Assembly: GCA_019055375.1 (NCBI GenBank) | Contig: JAHQIW010006107.1 | Coordinates: forward strand, 12,501 to 76,500 | From: Parelaphostrongylus tenuis | Taxonomy: Eukaryota; Nematoda; Chromadorea; Rhabditida; Metastrongylidae | Length of the DNA stretch: 64,000 bases | Direction: 5' to 3' | Shown: piece by piece, positions 1 through 33,959 of the stretch | How the letters are laid out: the number at the start of each line of letters is the position of its first letter | How positions within the stretch are numbered: the stretch's first letter is position 1 | Notes under the pieces: generated by a model | Databases searched by the model: none | Seen by the model: the letters and a program-made list of their open reading frames with translations, nothing else | Told to the model about the DNA's origin: nothing | Program-made: the position numbers and the translations under genes

Positions 1-5090
<5,090 letters not shown>

Positions 5091-7302
5091 TATCTTCTAC
5101 GAATCCACTCGCCATAAAATTTCATTAACTAGGCATGCTAAAGCGCTCTGTAAATATCACATGAGATTAAAGTGGTTCAACTGTCAACAAATGTTTGAAA
5201 TGTAACGCACGGCGTTGAGACAACTACTGAGCTAGGAGGAAGATCGAAGCTTCGTGCCAAATTTCCACAAAATTCCTCGGAAGTATGGATGATCTGCAAC
5301 GTCGTCCACTTATCATCTAAGAGGCCTTCCATTCGCGCATAGGCACAAGTATGGTCATGTATTACTAGAGTAAGTCAAGGCATTTCGCTAGCAACGTTCA
5401 TTATGACGGCGTTTCGACTGCCGACTGAGTGCCTTCTGCACCGTCACAGAAGGATGAAAACTTTTAGTAAACAGGAGAGTATAACGTATCTATGGCGGAC
5501 CTGTATAAGTCATTACACAGACATTATTCCCCACTGCAATGACTCAAATAAACTTTTCTTTATCTTAGCACGATGAGCGTTATCCATAATGCTTATAAAC
5601 GTCGAAAGGATTCATGAATATCACGTGCAAGCAAAGTGGGCAATACACGCAAAGAAGCTATTCAAATTCACCTTCTGCTACCCTAATGACCATACAAAGA
5701 CGATGTTAATCCTACGTTCGAAGAGCTAATAATCTTTATTCCATTAGCGCATTTAGATTTCACACATAGACGGATACACCTATTTTTTTTTCTTCAAATG
5801 ATATAGCCTCTATTGACAATATTACGGGAGTTCCACGGTGTTTAAATGCGATATTATGCGGGAATTCACCTTTCAGTAATATCGTCAAGTTCGAGAATTC
5901 AACGCCTTCGTGTGGAACATAAACTACAATTAGACCAATATCACGAATCATCGCCGTCTACGTATAAGCCGAAACATTACCAACGTCTTATGCCATATAA
6001 GCCCAGGGCTACTAATGCCAAACCGGAGAGGCCCTACCAAAATTGACACTGTTTCGAATTCGAAAAGCATATAACACAATCAACGATGAGTAACCACATT
6101 ATTCGTCATAATCGATGTTGTCATCTATAAAACCTTCTCCTTAGAAGAAAACCAAAACAGACTGACTCATGAGCTACATAATATTTTAATGGAATTAGAC
6201 GAAAACAAAACATCCATGAACTGTATGGAAACGGTTTTTTCGCTCTTCGATGACAAGATCGGAATGTTTCCTCTTGATTCAGTCCTCACATTCCGCAGGT
6301 AGAGTTTTTGTTGAATACCATTTTGATAACACAGCACAAAACAGGAGCTAGAAACCCTCCTTACTAATTTATAGACTGGCAACAATGTATGATTTTCGTG
6401 AATCCTAGGCATTTGTCAAGAAAATAATGTATGTTAACAACTTCTTTCATAGCAACAAAATCAAAATTTGAATAAACCTGTGTTTTTGAACATTTCAACA
6501 GCTTTTTCGACCGGTAAAATTCTTCGTTCAAGGATCTTCTACAGGTTACAGCTACCGAAGTTAGACCTAACTACAGTTCTCATCACGAACAACTAGTTAG
6601 TACTAGGAAAAATTCAATCCAATTTCTTCATTAGAGAATCGCAAAGTGTTACATTCTCATCACGAACAACCAGTTAGTATTAGGGAAAATTCGGTCCAAT
6701 TTCTTCCTTGAAGAATCACAGTGTGTTCTGCATAGTTGTAGGATGTGCAAGCGATGGGCAGTCTTTAGCGCTCTGCTTCGCTCTCTCAATTAGCTAGTCA
6801 TTTAGGAAAAAAAATTCACTAAAGTATTTTCGTCATGGGCGACTAATCGTTTCTTTCCTGTGCGACGACGCCTATGATCCACGCACGAATGAATCAAGTC
6901 TTTCTACGAAAGAAATCATTAAAGCAATACAGATCTATGACATTATGATGCTTTCAAAATGCATCATATTCTATTTGCGCCTACAGATGATAGGTATAAC
7001 ACATGGCAATCATATTTCTGATGAAATTTCTACCTAAAATTCATGAATCCCTCAAACTTTAATAGCTTTTATTGAAAATACGGAAAAAAATATAACTTCC
7101 TTGCCCTTGCTCCTATGAATATCTACCTAAACTGGCTTCAATAGTCCAGAATCTGTAATCAGCCTGTAATTTGGGTGTAACGAAAAGCCTATGTTGTATG
7201 AACACTGAATTCACGAATAAACTATGTAAAGGTGGGAAGAAGTTCGATCAATCAAAGTCGAAAATGATGTAAAAATCATTTTATAAATCAATGTCAACAT
7301 AC
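5091..7302. other. region downstream of kin-29, mostly unassigned
   Basis: No exon can be assigned with confidence. The missing last exon or exons of the kinase gene should lie here on the minus strand. One minus-strand open stretch at about 5779-5926 has an acceptor-like TTGTAG and a donor-like AAAG/GTGAAT and reads PHEGVEFSNLTILLKG. Its phase does not fit the preceding kinase exon, which ends in phase 0, so it is not claimed. A stretch near 6130-6412 is open for about 80 codons on the minus strand without recognisable similarity. A 77-base tandem duplication lies at 6576-6728. Confidence 0.5.
6576..6728. repeat. two-copy tandem duplication, period 77 bp
   Basis: The unit beginning TTCTCATCACGAACAAC at about 6577 recurs at about 6654. 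It continues through a shared AATTTCTTC stretch and a final AGTGTT, with about ten substitutions between the copies. It lies downstream of the last kinase exon found and has no coding signature. Confidence 0.8.
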
Positions 7303-23232
<15,930 letters not shown>

Positions 23233-23395
23233 ATCGACGAGGTCACCAGCTGGTCCAGTAGATCAGACCGATGTGGGTGGTCCTCCTCTCCCACAGTACG
23301 GGGATCCTTCCTCCGTCGGGTGCTGTCTGCCTTCCTGCTCTCCGTCCGATAAGCAAACCGCTCACAGAGCACACCTCCACCACCACCGACCAACG

Positions 23396-23436
23396 GATGG
23401 ACGGACGGACGGACGGATGGACGGACGGATGGACAC
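23396..23436. repeat. (GGAC/GGAT)n microsatellite
   Basis: The GGAC and GGAT tetramers repeat about nine times. Overlapping open frames on both strands here (for example SVRPSVRPSV on the minus strand) are products of the repeat. It lies about 165 bp upstream of the kin-29 start codon, so it is in the promoter or 5' UTR region. Confidence 0.85.
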
Positions 23437-23607
23437 GCCCCATCTGCGACAACGTCGCGCAACCGCTGTCGCTCCTGCCGCAAATTGTAGCGCAGCCTTG
23501 ATTTGCCGTAGTCCACGTTATTGTGCCGGCTGTCGACTGTATAGGTTGGGTTGCTCCATAGTTTCTTTCGCATTTGGGTACTTTTGTTAATTCAAATGTA
23601 AATCTGG

Positions 23608-23845
23608 GGGTCACCGTGGCCGAGTGGTTGTGATGCTTGTTACGGTGCGTGTGGAGCCCAGCTCCACCCCACCCCTCTTCGACGGTCAACAACAACTTTC
23701 TATGGAACGCCACAGCCTGGCTATCTTCGAGATTGCAAATTGACTCGATCGACCAGTATTCTACGACGTTCAGAAATAAGACGAAACAGCGAAGTGAATG
23801 CTAGAAGTACTGAGATCCGCACAGTGAAAAACACTGTGAAGACAG
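23608..23845 (+). repeat. SINE-B1 copy 1 (tRNA-derived)
   Basis: The head GTCACCGTGGCCGAGTGGTTG resembles the 5' part and A box of a tRNA. It is followed by GGAGCCCAGCTCCACCCC, GGAACGCCACAGCCTGGC, CTTCGAGATTGCAAATTGAC and GTACTGAGATCCGCACAGTG. Another copy is at 33.66-33.90 kb and a 3' part at 54.64-54.81 kb. Confidence 0.75.
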
Positions 23846-24714
23846 ATCAATAAAAATTAAACATCGGTTGATCGTCCATATAGTCCTTTTGTCGCGATCA
23901 CTGGATGTTCCTTGGTGTCGAACTGCGAAGTACAGCAGGGTTCAATTCCCAAGCAGGACTACCCAGGCTAAAGAGTCCGACGTTTTCACACGGAAAGTTC
24001 AGCTAAGAGTAAACCGTCATAAGAATGACCGCCGTTTTGATGGCTATAAATACGAGTCTCCCTTCGATCCACAAGGGCCAGCATCTGCTCTGATGTGGTG
24101 ATGACCTGAGGAAGGCCAGGCTAGGCTTGCCTCGGCACTCTACGGAACGAAACAGCTAAATCAACACAGTTTCCCTGTGCTGGGACTCGCAAAATGAATA
24201 TGGGCAGTTCGAGCATCCAAGTATTCATGATCAGCGTTTTCCACCTTTTCTGATGAGCAAAGAAAGGGATACCTTCCTCTTATAAAGAATGAGGCTGCCG
24301 ATTGAAGATGTCAGTGAGATCACTTAAGAGCTGGTTATAGCATTTGTATTTTTTCTCCCGCAGATGCTGATTCAGGGCACGGAAGAGCTGATAGTCCTTT
24401 GGAGCAATATTGGGGCTATATGTTAGATGTGATACCATAGTCCAGTCCAGCTTCTCCAAAATCTAATTAGTCGACTTTACAATGTGAGGTGGTTAGTTGA
24501 TACACGAGGTGTTGATCGAGACATCATTTCGTGTCAGTATAATTTATACAAATGACAAGCGTTAGTGCTACAGCGATATCCAAGTATCTGCCCAAGCTAC
24601 TAGGACATTCTCCAATATACCGTGGCCTATCGGCAATAACCCCATTCGAAACAGAAAACACTAAAGCAAACAGTAGTGCAAAAGAATTGTGGGACAACTA
24701 AATAGAGAGTAATA

Positions 24715-24995
24715 AGAATAAAGTTCTCAACGCATATCAATCCCTAAAGTATGCGCCATGCACTCGTCCTCATGAACATCGTTTGAAGTGCTTAATGCAT
24801 ATCTGGTCATTACAGTAACTCGTGGTGACCTACTGGTAAATCAACTGGGTGCTGATATCGTTCCAGACAAGTATGATATTAGTTCGCCTACCCTGGAGGA
24901 ATGGAAGGCTTGGTGATCCTCGGGCGTTAGATCGATCTATAAGTCATCTGTGTTGTAGGGCATTTCTAAACATTGCACCCCACGAGCACTATAGA
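24715..24995 (-). repeat. SINE-A copy 6
   Basis: The minus-strand copy reads AGAATAAAGTTCTCAACGCAT on the plus strand at the tail side. It has TTCCAGACAAGTATGATATTAG in the body and a degraded tRNA-like head ending near CACGAGCACTATAG. Confidence 0.68.
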
Positions 24996-25268
24996 TGTTT
25001 AAATATTAACACTTTCAATAGACTACTTTAAGATCTCACTTAATTTCAATACACCCTAACAGCATATTTCCTTTGACCGTACACAGAGTGTAGATAATTC
25101 GGCGGCGATTCCATTACATGTTGCGGTATGTCCTCCTACAAGGAACTGGCTTTACTGAAAGGTATAGTGCTATTGTTGAGGCTGAAAGGCCGAAACACGT
25201 GTCTAGCACTTTATAAGTGCCATATCAGACTCCATGAACGGCTTTTTTGAACTATACTGCCAGGATGA

Positions 25269-25275
25269 ATGTATA

Positions 25276-25324
<49 letters not shown>

Positions 25325-25430
25325 TGTATGCATATATGTAGCATAGGTGCATATATGTGTATATGTGTATATATACAAGTATATATGCATGTAAACATGT
25401 ATACATGTGTATATGCTTATACATAGATGT
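25269..25430. repeat. AT/GTAT microsatellite tract
   Basis: A (TA)n run of about 50 bases is followed by TATG/CATA-rich degenerate repeats. Open frames rich in I, Y, M and H on both strands are repeat artefacts. Confidence 0.85.
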
Positions 25431-27138
25431 ACGCTGATCAACAACTCTTCAGTAGTATCGGACTGAGGATCATTTCCACAATTAAAATGTCCATTACTGT
25501 CGATAGGACGTAGAAGGACATGCTTTTCGCGGTATGCCAGGTGATAAAGGACTTGATCGTCTCAAACGATGGAGCATAACGGAATGGTTAGTGATCTGGT
25601 ACAGAAGAAGCAAAATGCTCGTCCAACCTCCTCCACAAACGCTCTATGCATCAATACAAGTGAGAACGTTTTAGCTTGGCTATTTTTGTAACTGGAAGCA
25701 GAATCGACTTGTTTAGCATCCTACGGCATTCATATGGAAATTGAAATCCTCAAACAGCAATCGAGTGAGCACGCGAAATGTTCGAATACCACCGTGGACG
25801 ACAAATGCGAAAAAACGAATCGAATACAAAAAATGCGGGGCTGCACTGTAAATGTGACGGTGGATTTTGTAAAAAAAAATCAGTTTTACTGTCAGTGCCA
25901 TTTCACAATAAGTAAGATATTCTTGTGTACCAAATTGCGGTATAAAACAGGGTACAGCGTTTAGCAGGTCCACACATACTAAAAAGAGTTCAATTTCTTG
26001 GTCTCGAAGTTCAGCTAAAAATACACACGGCAGAGCGAACTAAGCTACCCGCTGATAGCATATCACCAGGAACAATAAAAATAAAGGGGCTCGTATCGTG
26101 TGCAATGCTTTTAGGTCTTATTTTCATGTAAGCCCACTGAATACTCATCGTTGTTAGTGTGTATGTGTAAAATCTATAATACTACTAGCAACGTTTTTGA
26201 CCCATTACGACCACTTCATTCATAGTGACGTAATAAAGTCATTATTTACTTAGTAAACAGTAATCAGTAAAAACCAAGCGAACTGGCTTCATAGGATTAT
26301 CGTTCTGTTCTCTTGGCAAAATAGAAAAAGGATTTGGAAAGTGCGTGACGTAGTTAAGAAATCGTTTTAGATGGGCATACTAGCCATGGCCACGACACTA
26401 TGGTGTACATACCCAACGTTATGCCTAAAGCGTATGACAATCCTTTCAACCCACTGTTGGGACCTCGTCACGTATAAAGGTCATACCCAGCTCAAGAGTT
26501 CCCACGTTCTCAAACGACGTATAGAACTACGAACAATACGTAGTTAATTAGATGGGGACGATCACGCAGAACAAAAAAGCCGTATAAAGATACAATCTGT
26601 TCTATAATCATCGCACTTAGTGATACTGTAGGCCGCTCGGCCGGTGTAATCAAGAAGTACAAGGCGAGCGTTAAGTGCCATTCATCCTTGAATACGACAT
26701 GGATGTAAGAATTTCTATTACAACCTAGAGTCTTACTTTTTCATGTGTACAATTCACTTACCACTTCATAGTGCAGTGAAAATAGTTATAAAATTTCAGA
26801 TTAAACTGTTTGCTTTTGCAATATGTCACGTTGAAAACATCGGTATGCTTACATAGATTTGTAACGCTAGTGCATTGTTCGAAAACTGTTTGAAAAAAAT
26901 TGAGAAAAATATAAGTTCACAAATTTCCTACACACTTGAACTTGAAGCTTGACTATTGCAAATTCATTTCCTGATAAGGGCTGGCATATAGAATTTGTGA
27001 CGAGGCTAATCGCTCAACTGCATTTTGTTCCGTGGATCAGAATAACACCATATTATAGGAGTGTAAGATGTGTTATGTCAACTCATTATTATACCTTTAT
27101 TTCGAGTGCTTTGTTTAGACCACGCTCAGATTTCAATA

Positions 27139-27213
27139 GATCCCTTCATTATTATTTGAGCTAACTTGTCTGGTTGAGCCTGACAAGTTGGCTCAAATAA
27201 TAATGAAAGGATC
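27139..27213. repeat. 32-bp near-perfect hairpin
   Basis: The left arm 27139-27170 (GATCCCTTCATTATTATTTG, then AGCTAACTTGTC) and the right arm 27182-27213 are inverse complements with two mismatches in 32 positions. An 11-base loop separates them. There are no flanking TIRs or coding content. It may be a very short MITE relic, a transcriptional hairpin or a recombination product. Confidence 0.85.
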
Positions 27214-28043
27214 AACTCATTATGTTATTCATTCTTGACCAATCCCGCAAGTGGAACCCTCCTCTTTCTATTATACAAATTCTTTTGATGAGACCGTTTG
27301 CTTTGAAGTCGCAAACCGCACATTCGGATAATGCCATGGTGAATCCGTTCATGTTCATCACCTACGAGAGTAAACTCGATGAGGAGAAAACCCGACATAA
27401 AAATCAATCATTACAAGAATAACAATTATTTCTGTCCAATATGATAATTCATTTCAACAGGCTATTACACAAAAAAGGGACATTTATGCAACCAGTTTTT
27501 TGATGTTGAGAAATCAATTCTATGTGGAGGGTTGATCCCCACCACCACAGTTACTCTGTTCTGAACACATTGCTTTTGTTTTCGGGACTCGTTTTTTGAC
27601 TCAGATTTTGCACTCCATAGTTGCATATAGGTTCTCATAAATCAAACTGCCGTCGTCATAGTAAGGCCGCTAAATCATCTATCCTCACTTAAGATTACAA
27701 CAGCTTTTTCTAGAACAACTTTAAGAGAAATATCCAAGAAAAATTCACAGACGAATAACATTCAACATACACAACCACTGACATTCACCTGGAGGTCAAA
27801 TGTTAAGCTGAATATGCCATTAAAAATCATTCAGGCCTAGAATTTCTTGATAGATGTCCTAAATATTGCATAGTGCAATGTAATATAGAGATTTCATAGT
27901 TCGAAAAACGCACGGGAACCTCTATTCTGTCTTTTCCCAAGTCCCTAAAATATAATTCTGTATCCAGCTTTGATTATGATCTCGATGCGTAATCTAAAAA
28001 TTCATGCATTCTCTGTATAAGAAAAACGAAGAATTGAAGCCAT

Positions 28044-31000
28044 TCATTTATAGTAATTTACATCACAACTCATCAGTATGATCATGTGCGCATGCTCTTT
28101 GGAGACACTGAACTGAGGAGTGGCGATTCGAAAGCTTGAAAGTGCCGAGCCGTAACCACGACCACTGCTATTTTCTTGGGCAAGATTACCACCGCTGCCC
28201 ATTGCCGCCACACATCGTGCCATTGAGATCCGTTCATCCAGAGCATTTGTTACAAAACCATCGACTGATTGAGAATCTTTCACAGTATTCGTCAAATCCT
28301 CCCTGAAAGCATGTGCCTACAAACAATTTGTTTTAATGATGTGCTAAGTCGTAACAAGAGATTTCAATGATTTTTGTTCAGAAATGGGCCGATGATCATT
28401 TAGTGAACGGACAGGGCATCTCGGCTCAAGCTTCGATAATGATGACATGAGATGCACTATAAATTGAGCATAAGCGACTAAGCGAAAATCTCTCACCAAT
28501 ATGATCGTGGTCAATGCCAACAGCTACAACAAGCAGCTAGACATTCCCACTCTTATCATGAACGAAAAGAGGCCAAAAGACTCAGAGTATCGCTTCCATG
28601 GCGATAAACAATCTTTTCTCCCAAACCGTCAATGAAGAGATTGCGAGAGTGTTTCACTGAACTCTGTCCACTGTACGTTCTGTACATAGCGACTCTAAAC
28701 TATCAGCAAGTTTTTGTGTTGCTGATGAGTCACCATGAAACTATTAATATAACCTACTCCTTTTGGGTTAGCGTTCCAGTAGATTTACGCTCCTTCACAG
28801 CGATCACCCTAATCACATTCATTACTCTAACTTTAATGAAATGATAAAGAGTTTCCTTGCACAGCTGCCACAATTTTTTGTGTGTCAAACTCTGGATTGG
28901 CAAAGGAGACTACCCTCACAGTGCTGTCTTACGCCAAAGTACTTATATAAAGAAAAATGAAGGGATATCCCTCCTTGCACTTGATCTTTTGGATTTACGG
29001 TTGATTAAAAACACCGGAAGATTTTGCGCTTCGATGATTCAGATCCGATTAGAAAAATGAAATCCCTGCCAATGACGGTCAACATATTGTAACTTACGTT
29101 GCTTAGTGAACAATTGTTTCTCTTCCAAGGACCGACTGTCTATTGAACTCGGCATTGATCATATAACATTTCTCCCACGCACATTCCATTCGTATCTTAT
29201 GCAGGACTCTACGACGCTGGTCTCCAATGAGTGTATTGACAACTTATATAGAAGAAAACGGCTCTGAGAAGGCAAGATCGCGGAATTGTCGGCTAATATT
29301 GTACTGTATTGTACTAAATAAACATTACTGTTATCAACCTCGTGTCTGCTCATCAAGAAAGCACTGAATCAATCGTTTTTCTACCCATTTGACCCAGATG
29401 ACACAGCACGGGAATCCGAGCACGTCTTTCATTTAGTTAAGCCCTTGACATTCGTTATGCATGAGGATCCTCAAATCGCGCAGTTTGGTCATCAACTGTA
29501 GATCTCGTATTCCTGATGGATCTCATTGAATGCTGGCCATGCAATTCTGCTCGAGATCTTGACAAAAATACTAGAATGTGCCAACCCTGACAGAAATCTC
29601 GACAGGTGTACTAGAAATCTTCAACAAAGGCAGTCGTCATGCTGTTTATCGAAAGAAAATTTCGCTAGGAGAATACTGGAACAAATTTATTTGGGAATTC
29701 ATCTGCTGCAAGTGTTTTGAACACATAGAATAAAAAAAAAGTACAGCCATAATCTGTCAGGATCCGTGTTTCAAAATATCATTGTAATAATGCGCATGAG
29801 CAGAGCTCTACAATAAAAAAAAAACTATAAGACTAGATTAAGAGATTGAGTGGTGAACAAAAACAAAAACACGGCCTCAGGCGGGAATCGAACCCACGTT
29901 TCATCCTATCCGGGGACGCGTGCTCTACCACTACACCACTGAGGCACATTTGCCCGACCACTCATTCTTCAACATCTCAATGTTAGCTATCAGCCACCAA
30001 CCTTTGACACGCGTCCCCGGATAGGATGAAACGTGGGTTCGATTCCCGCCTGAGGCCGTGTTTTTTGTATTTGTTCACCACTCAATCTCTTAATCATATA
30101 AGTAACATAATAAAACTGCGAAAAAAAAGCAGTGAAAATACTATAATTTCGAAGTATAAGACTAGAATTCTCTATAATTAATCCATACCTTATAAAAACG
30201 TCACTCCATCTTGTTAAAATTCGTACATGTTGACATTCATCTTTAACAAGTAGTGAGTTTCTCAAGCTTGGTGAGAGGTGCATCCCAGCTATCTAGATTT
30301 TTTTTCATACACTCTCATTCAAGTTACAAGTTTACAAGTTTAAATTACAAGTAAAAATATTTGAAACACTGCCGAGGTGATACGAAAGCTTCTGATGTTA
30401 ATATGAGCAGGAACAAAAGTGATTTATGCCCAGTTTCATAGGGATCGACCAAAAAAGAAGCTACGATTACCGCGCTGCTGTTACAAGCGGTAGCTGGATC
30501 AAGGAGGCCAATAGACGTGCTCAGATGGCGGTCGAACACAACGTGGCTGACGTACTCCTTCTCGTGCTGACGTCGACGAATTTTACCCACAAATGTGTTC
30601 AAATGACGACGATTTCTTGATACAGAGTCCTCACTGGGGTCCAGGCGAGGTGGCCTAAAAAAAGGACCACTTCATCTCTTTGCTGCTTCCACTTTTCTCC
30701 TCTTTCAACTACATTTTCGTCCGTCTACAATTCTTATTAAACTCACTTGAGATTGAGTATCTTGAGGGTGATACTCGGGGTAACAGGTGGCCTAAAACGT
30801 ATGGCCTCCCTCACAGTGCCCCATGAAAAGCGTTTAGCATCACTTGCTTGTTGAAGATTAGAAAAAGACTGAACCTTCGACATTGAAGGAGAGAGAGAAA
30901 CATCGCGCTAAAAAATGTAGTAGAGGATGGAATTATAGGACAGGTCATGGTGTTGAACTACTGTCTAACTCACCGACAGACATATGAGACGTACCAATAC

Positions 31001-33915
31001 ACCCGTCACAACACACACAATAATAGAATCGGACAGAGAATAAGTGCAATGTAAGTCGAAAATCATGTTTCCATGTGGATTCAAAGATTTGGCTTCACAC
31101 ATCAAATTATTGTATAAATCGCGGTCAATAAACGGCAAGACCTAAAGAAAAATAGTAAATTACGACTATTACGTCCCTTGATCAGCTGAACTTTGATGTT
31201 ACAATTTTAGCACATATTTTGAGCATGCTCAACAATTTTGTCAAAAGGTCACCATACCGCACACTATTTTTAAGTTAAGAATAGCACAGAAGAAGAGCGC
31301 TGCTACAAAGTTTTTGCCAAGCTTGATCATCTTGTCAACTTCATAACTTAATTTCAAAAGGGAGAAATGTCTCATAATCACATGCGATAGATACGACTGT
31401 TATGTTGATGTGAGAGGTGCATTCGTAGCCCAGGTGAATTCTGTACGATTGATTCCCTCTCTGGGATCAATCGTACAATTCAGTGGAAGCCCACTGATGT
31501 AGAGTGATGTGCAAAACTTATGTGATGTAGAGCGATGTGCAAAATGGGCGTCAGTAGTGCAACGGATAGAGCACGCATTCCCGAAAAGAGTGAGGTGCGG
31601 GTTCTAGTCCCGACTGACGCGAAAGTTTTGCATATCACTCTACATCAGTGGATATCTATTTGAAACATCATAACACCGCTAGAAGCGGTTAAATAAAAAG
31701 TATTTCGTTTGAACTCAGTGGATGACTTGCGAAAATTGGTGAGCATGTGGAAAAGTTCTTTTACTCTTAGTGCTTTTGGAATCTAGGTTTGGTGAATTAT
31801 TCCTCTTAAAGTAATGGAGGTGATTGGCTGACAAGGTTATGGACAACCTGATCTTTTCAGACTCCAAGGGGAAATTGCCGAAACGTCCGCTGCTTGAATA
31901 GATTGTATTGTAACAATCTCGTGTTTGACATATAAAGAGAAAGACTTCAAGTTGTTGAGATATACCGAGATTAATAGTTAGTCGAATTTGAGAATTACTA
32001 GTTCTTTTTTTGTTTTTTTTTTCTGTGCGACACATTAGGATTACGGCGCAATATCTTCAGAAATAAGGATCCTACGGGATAAAATTTTACTTATATGTAA
32101 GGGAGAGAAACCGATCTAGTGGCACACATGTTATCTTTGAGATCAACTCATTTTGTCTGTTGTTAGTCCATATCAGTCCATAATATATCAAACACAGTCA
32201 TTTCACAGAGTTGCTTTTGTTTCAGCCACACGATACTATGGGATTTTATAGGGAAAACTCCGCTGCTACAATTGGGCGGGATGCGTGATTCGTCAATCGT
32301 GTTAAGGAATTTCTTAGGCATTGACTACTGAAAATCCTCTTAGTACTGCCTGCAATTGAAAAATACACATTTACCGCACTTTATGCTTTAACGCAAATCA
32401 AAAAGAACACATGTATAGCCTTGTAGCACTCCCTCCAATTAACAGTAAGCTTTTGATGGCAAATTTAAATTTCACTAAATTCTATGCCATAATTACCAAC
32501 TTTATTTTCTGCCTAACTGTGTTCTGATGGCAAGATAGGACGTAAAACATAATCATAAGAGCGCTGAAATACGGCCATTCATCCGGTTACTGTAATCGGT
32601 CGTCTCAGCTTAGTCGGTACAGCTACCGATTACGATTAGAATGCGAGAGAAAGGCGGATCGAGACCCTTGATGGAGTGGTGGGAAATTCAGTGAGCTCCC
32701 CGAAAAGAAATTAGCGCTCTTGAACTCATTCAGATTCCGAAGTTTTTCTCGCATCTCGCACTCTCAGGGATAAATTCTGACAATTTATCAGAATTCAAGC
32801 ACTTGTCTGGATCTGACTTCGAGACTATTACCAAAAAATATGTGAAAACCTTCCTATTCATAAGGGAAATCAAAAACAGAGAAACCCACAAATCATGCAC
32901 ATGTGTTAAAGGAGAAGTAAATGACACTTTTTTGTCGGTTAGAAGTCGCAACTAGACGCCGCAATGTTTTAAATTAGAAAATTGTAAAAACCCCTAAAGG
33001 AGAGAAAAGAAAAACAAAAAGGGAAAATAGTAGACTGACATTGCTAACTTCGGTGGCATACTCTTCTGCCTCACTGGGACTGCTAGATATTTTCTTCGCG
33101 TCAGATACCTGGAAACTTCGTCTTCTCTCAGTTTTTTTTAGAATGAATTTATCCTTTCTAGGATATAATTACAAATAGAGTAATTTGCAATTTATAATGC
33201 CACTTGGTTATCAAGCAAATTTTGTCCACAATACGAAGTGTTAGTGTAGACTTTCGAAAATTACGCATACTGTATGGGAGCGCAGAGCAACTAGATAGTA
33301 AATATACCTGGATAAATGACTTCGGCCCAATGAGGCAGTGCGGTGGAGGACATGGTGTAGTAGATATCAAGAAATCAGTGACTGAACCGACTCTAAAATA
33401 TATACACATTTGTGTCCTTGTTGCCGTTCTTTTGAAAGGGATAATCCAGGTACTATTACTCCGATACTTGTCTTTGCTTTTATCACAAAGACATTATTTG
33501 AATAAGAAACAGGTTTTATATATATGTACATATGTGTGTATGCGTGTATATAGTATATATATATATATGTGTATATATACTACATATGGTATATATATAT
33601 GCATATATATAGTATATATGTACTACATATAGTATATACACATGTATATACATACATATAGGGTTGCCGCGGCGGAGTGGTTATAATGCTCGTCGCGGCG
33701 CGCGTGAAGCCGAGCTCCACCCCCCAACACTCTCCGGTAGTCAACAAGAACGCTCGATGGAACGCCTGAGCTAGGCTATCCTCGAGATTGTAAGTAGACA
33801 TGTCGGCCAGAATTCTACGTCATTCAAGAAGAAGAGGAAAATCGAATCGAATGGTAGAAGTACTGGGATCCGCGCAATAGAATTGTGATGAGGGGTAGCG
33901 TAGATAGTAAAAAAA

Positions 33916-33959
<44 letters not shown>

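Larger units (their letters stand above)
23233..28043. other. intergenic region between kin-29 and the C2CD5-like gene
   Basis: No exon with supportable coding signal was found. The region should contain the kin-29 promoter and the 3' flank of the upstream C2CD5-like gene. It contains a GGAC/GGAT microsatellite (23396-23436), a SINE-B1 copy (23608-23845), a SINE-A copy (24715-24995), an AT microsatellite (25269-25430), a partial SINE-B2 (about 25680-25870) and a near-perfect hairpin (27139-27213). A minus-strand open stretch at 27213-27380 (SECVVCDFKANGLI and a stop) was considered as an exon and left unassigned. Confidence 0.6.

Noticed and set aside
5760..5951. Last exon of kin-29 reading PHEGVEFSNLTILLKG
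   Set aside because: Its acceptor phase does not match the preceding exon (phase 0) and no family similarity was recognised.
25713..25973. 76-86-codon frames on both strands
   Set aside because: The segment shares GAAATCCTCAAACAGCA with SINE-B2 copies, so it is repeat-derived.
27213..27380. Terminal exon of the C2CD5-like gene reading SECVVCDFKANGLI
   Set aside because: The frame also closes naturally at VNYYK-stop (28044), which fits the expected end of the family, and two other frames here are equally open.
29874..31620. Functional tRNA-Ser(GGA) or tRNA-Phe(GAA) genes
   Set aside because: C at position 33, atypical T loop in one copy, and location inside inverted-repeat elements that recur in the window argue for tRNA-derived repeats.
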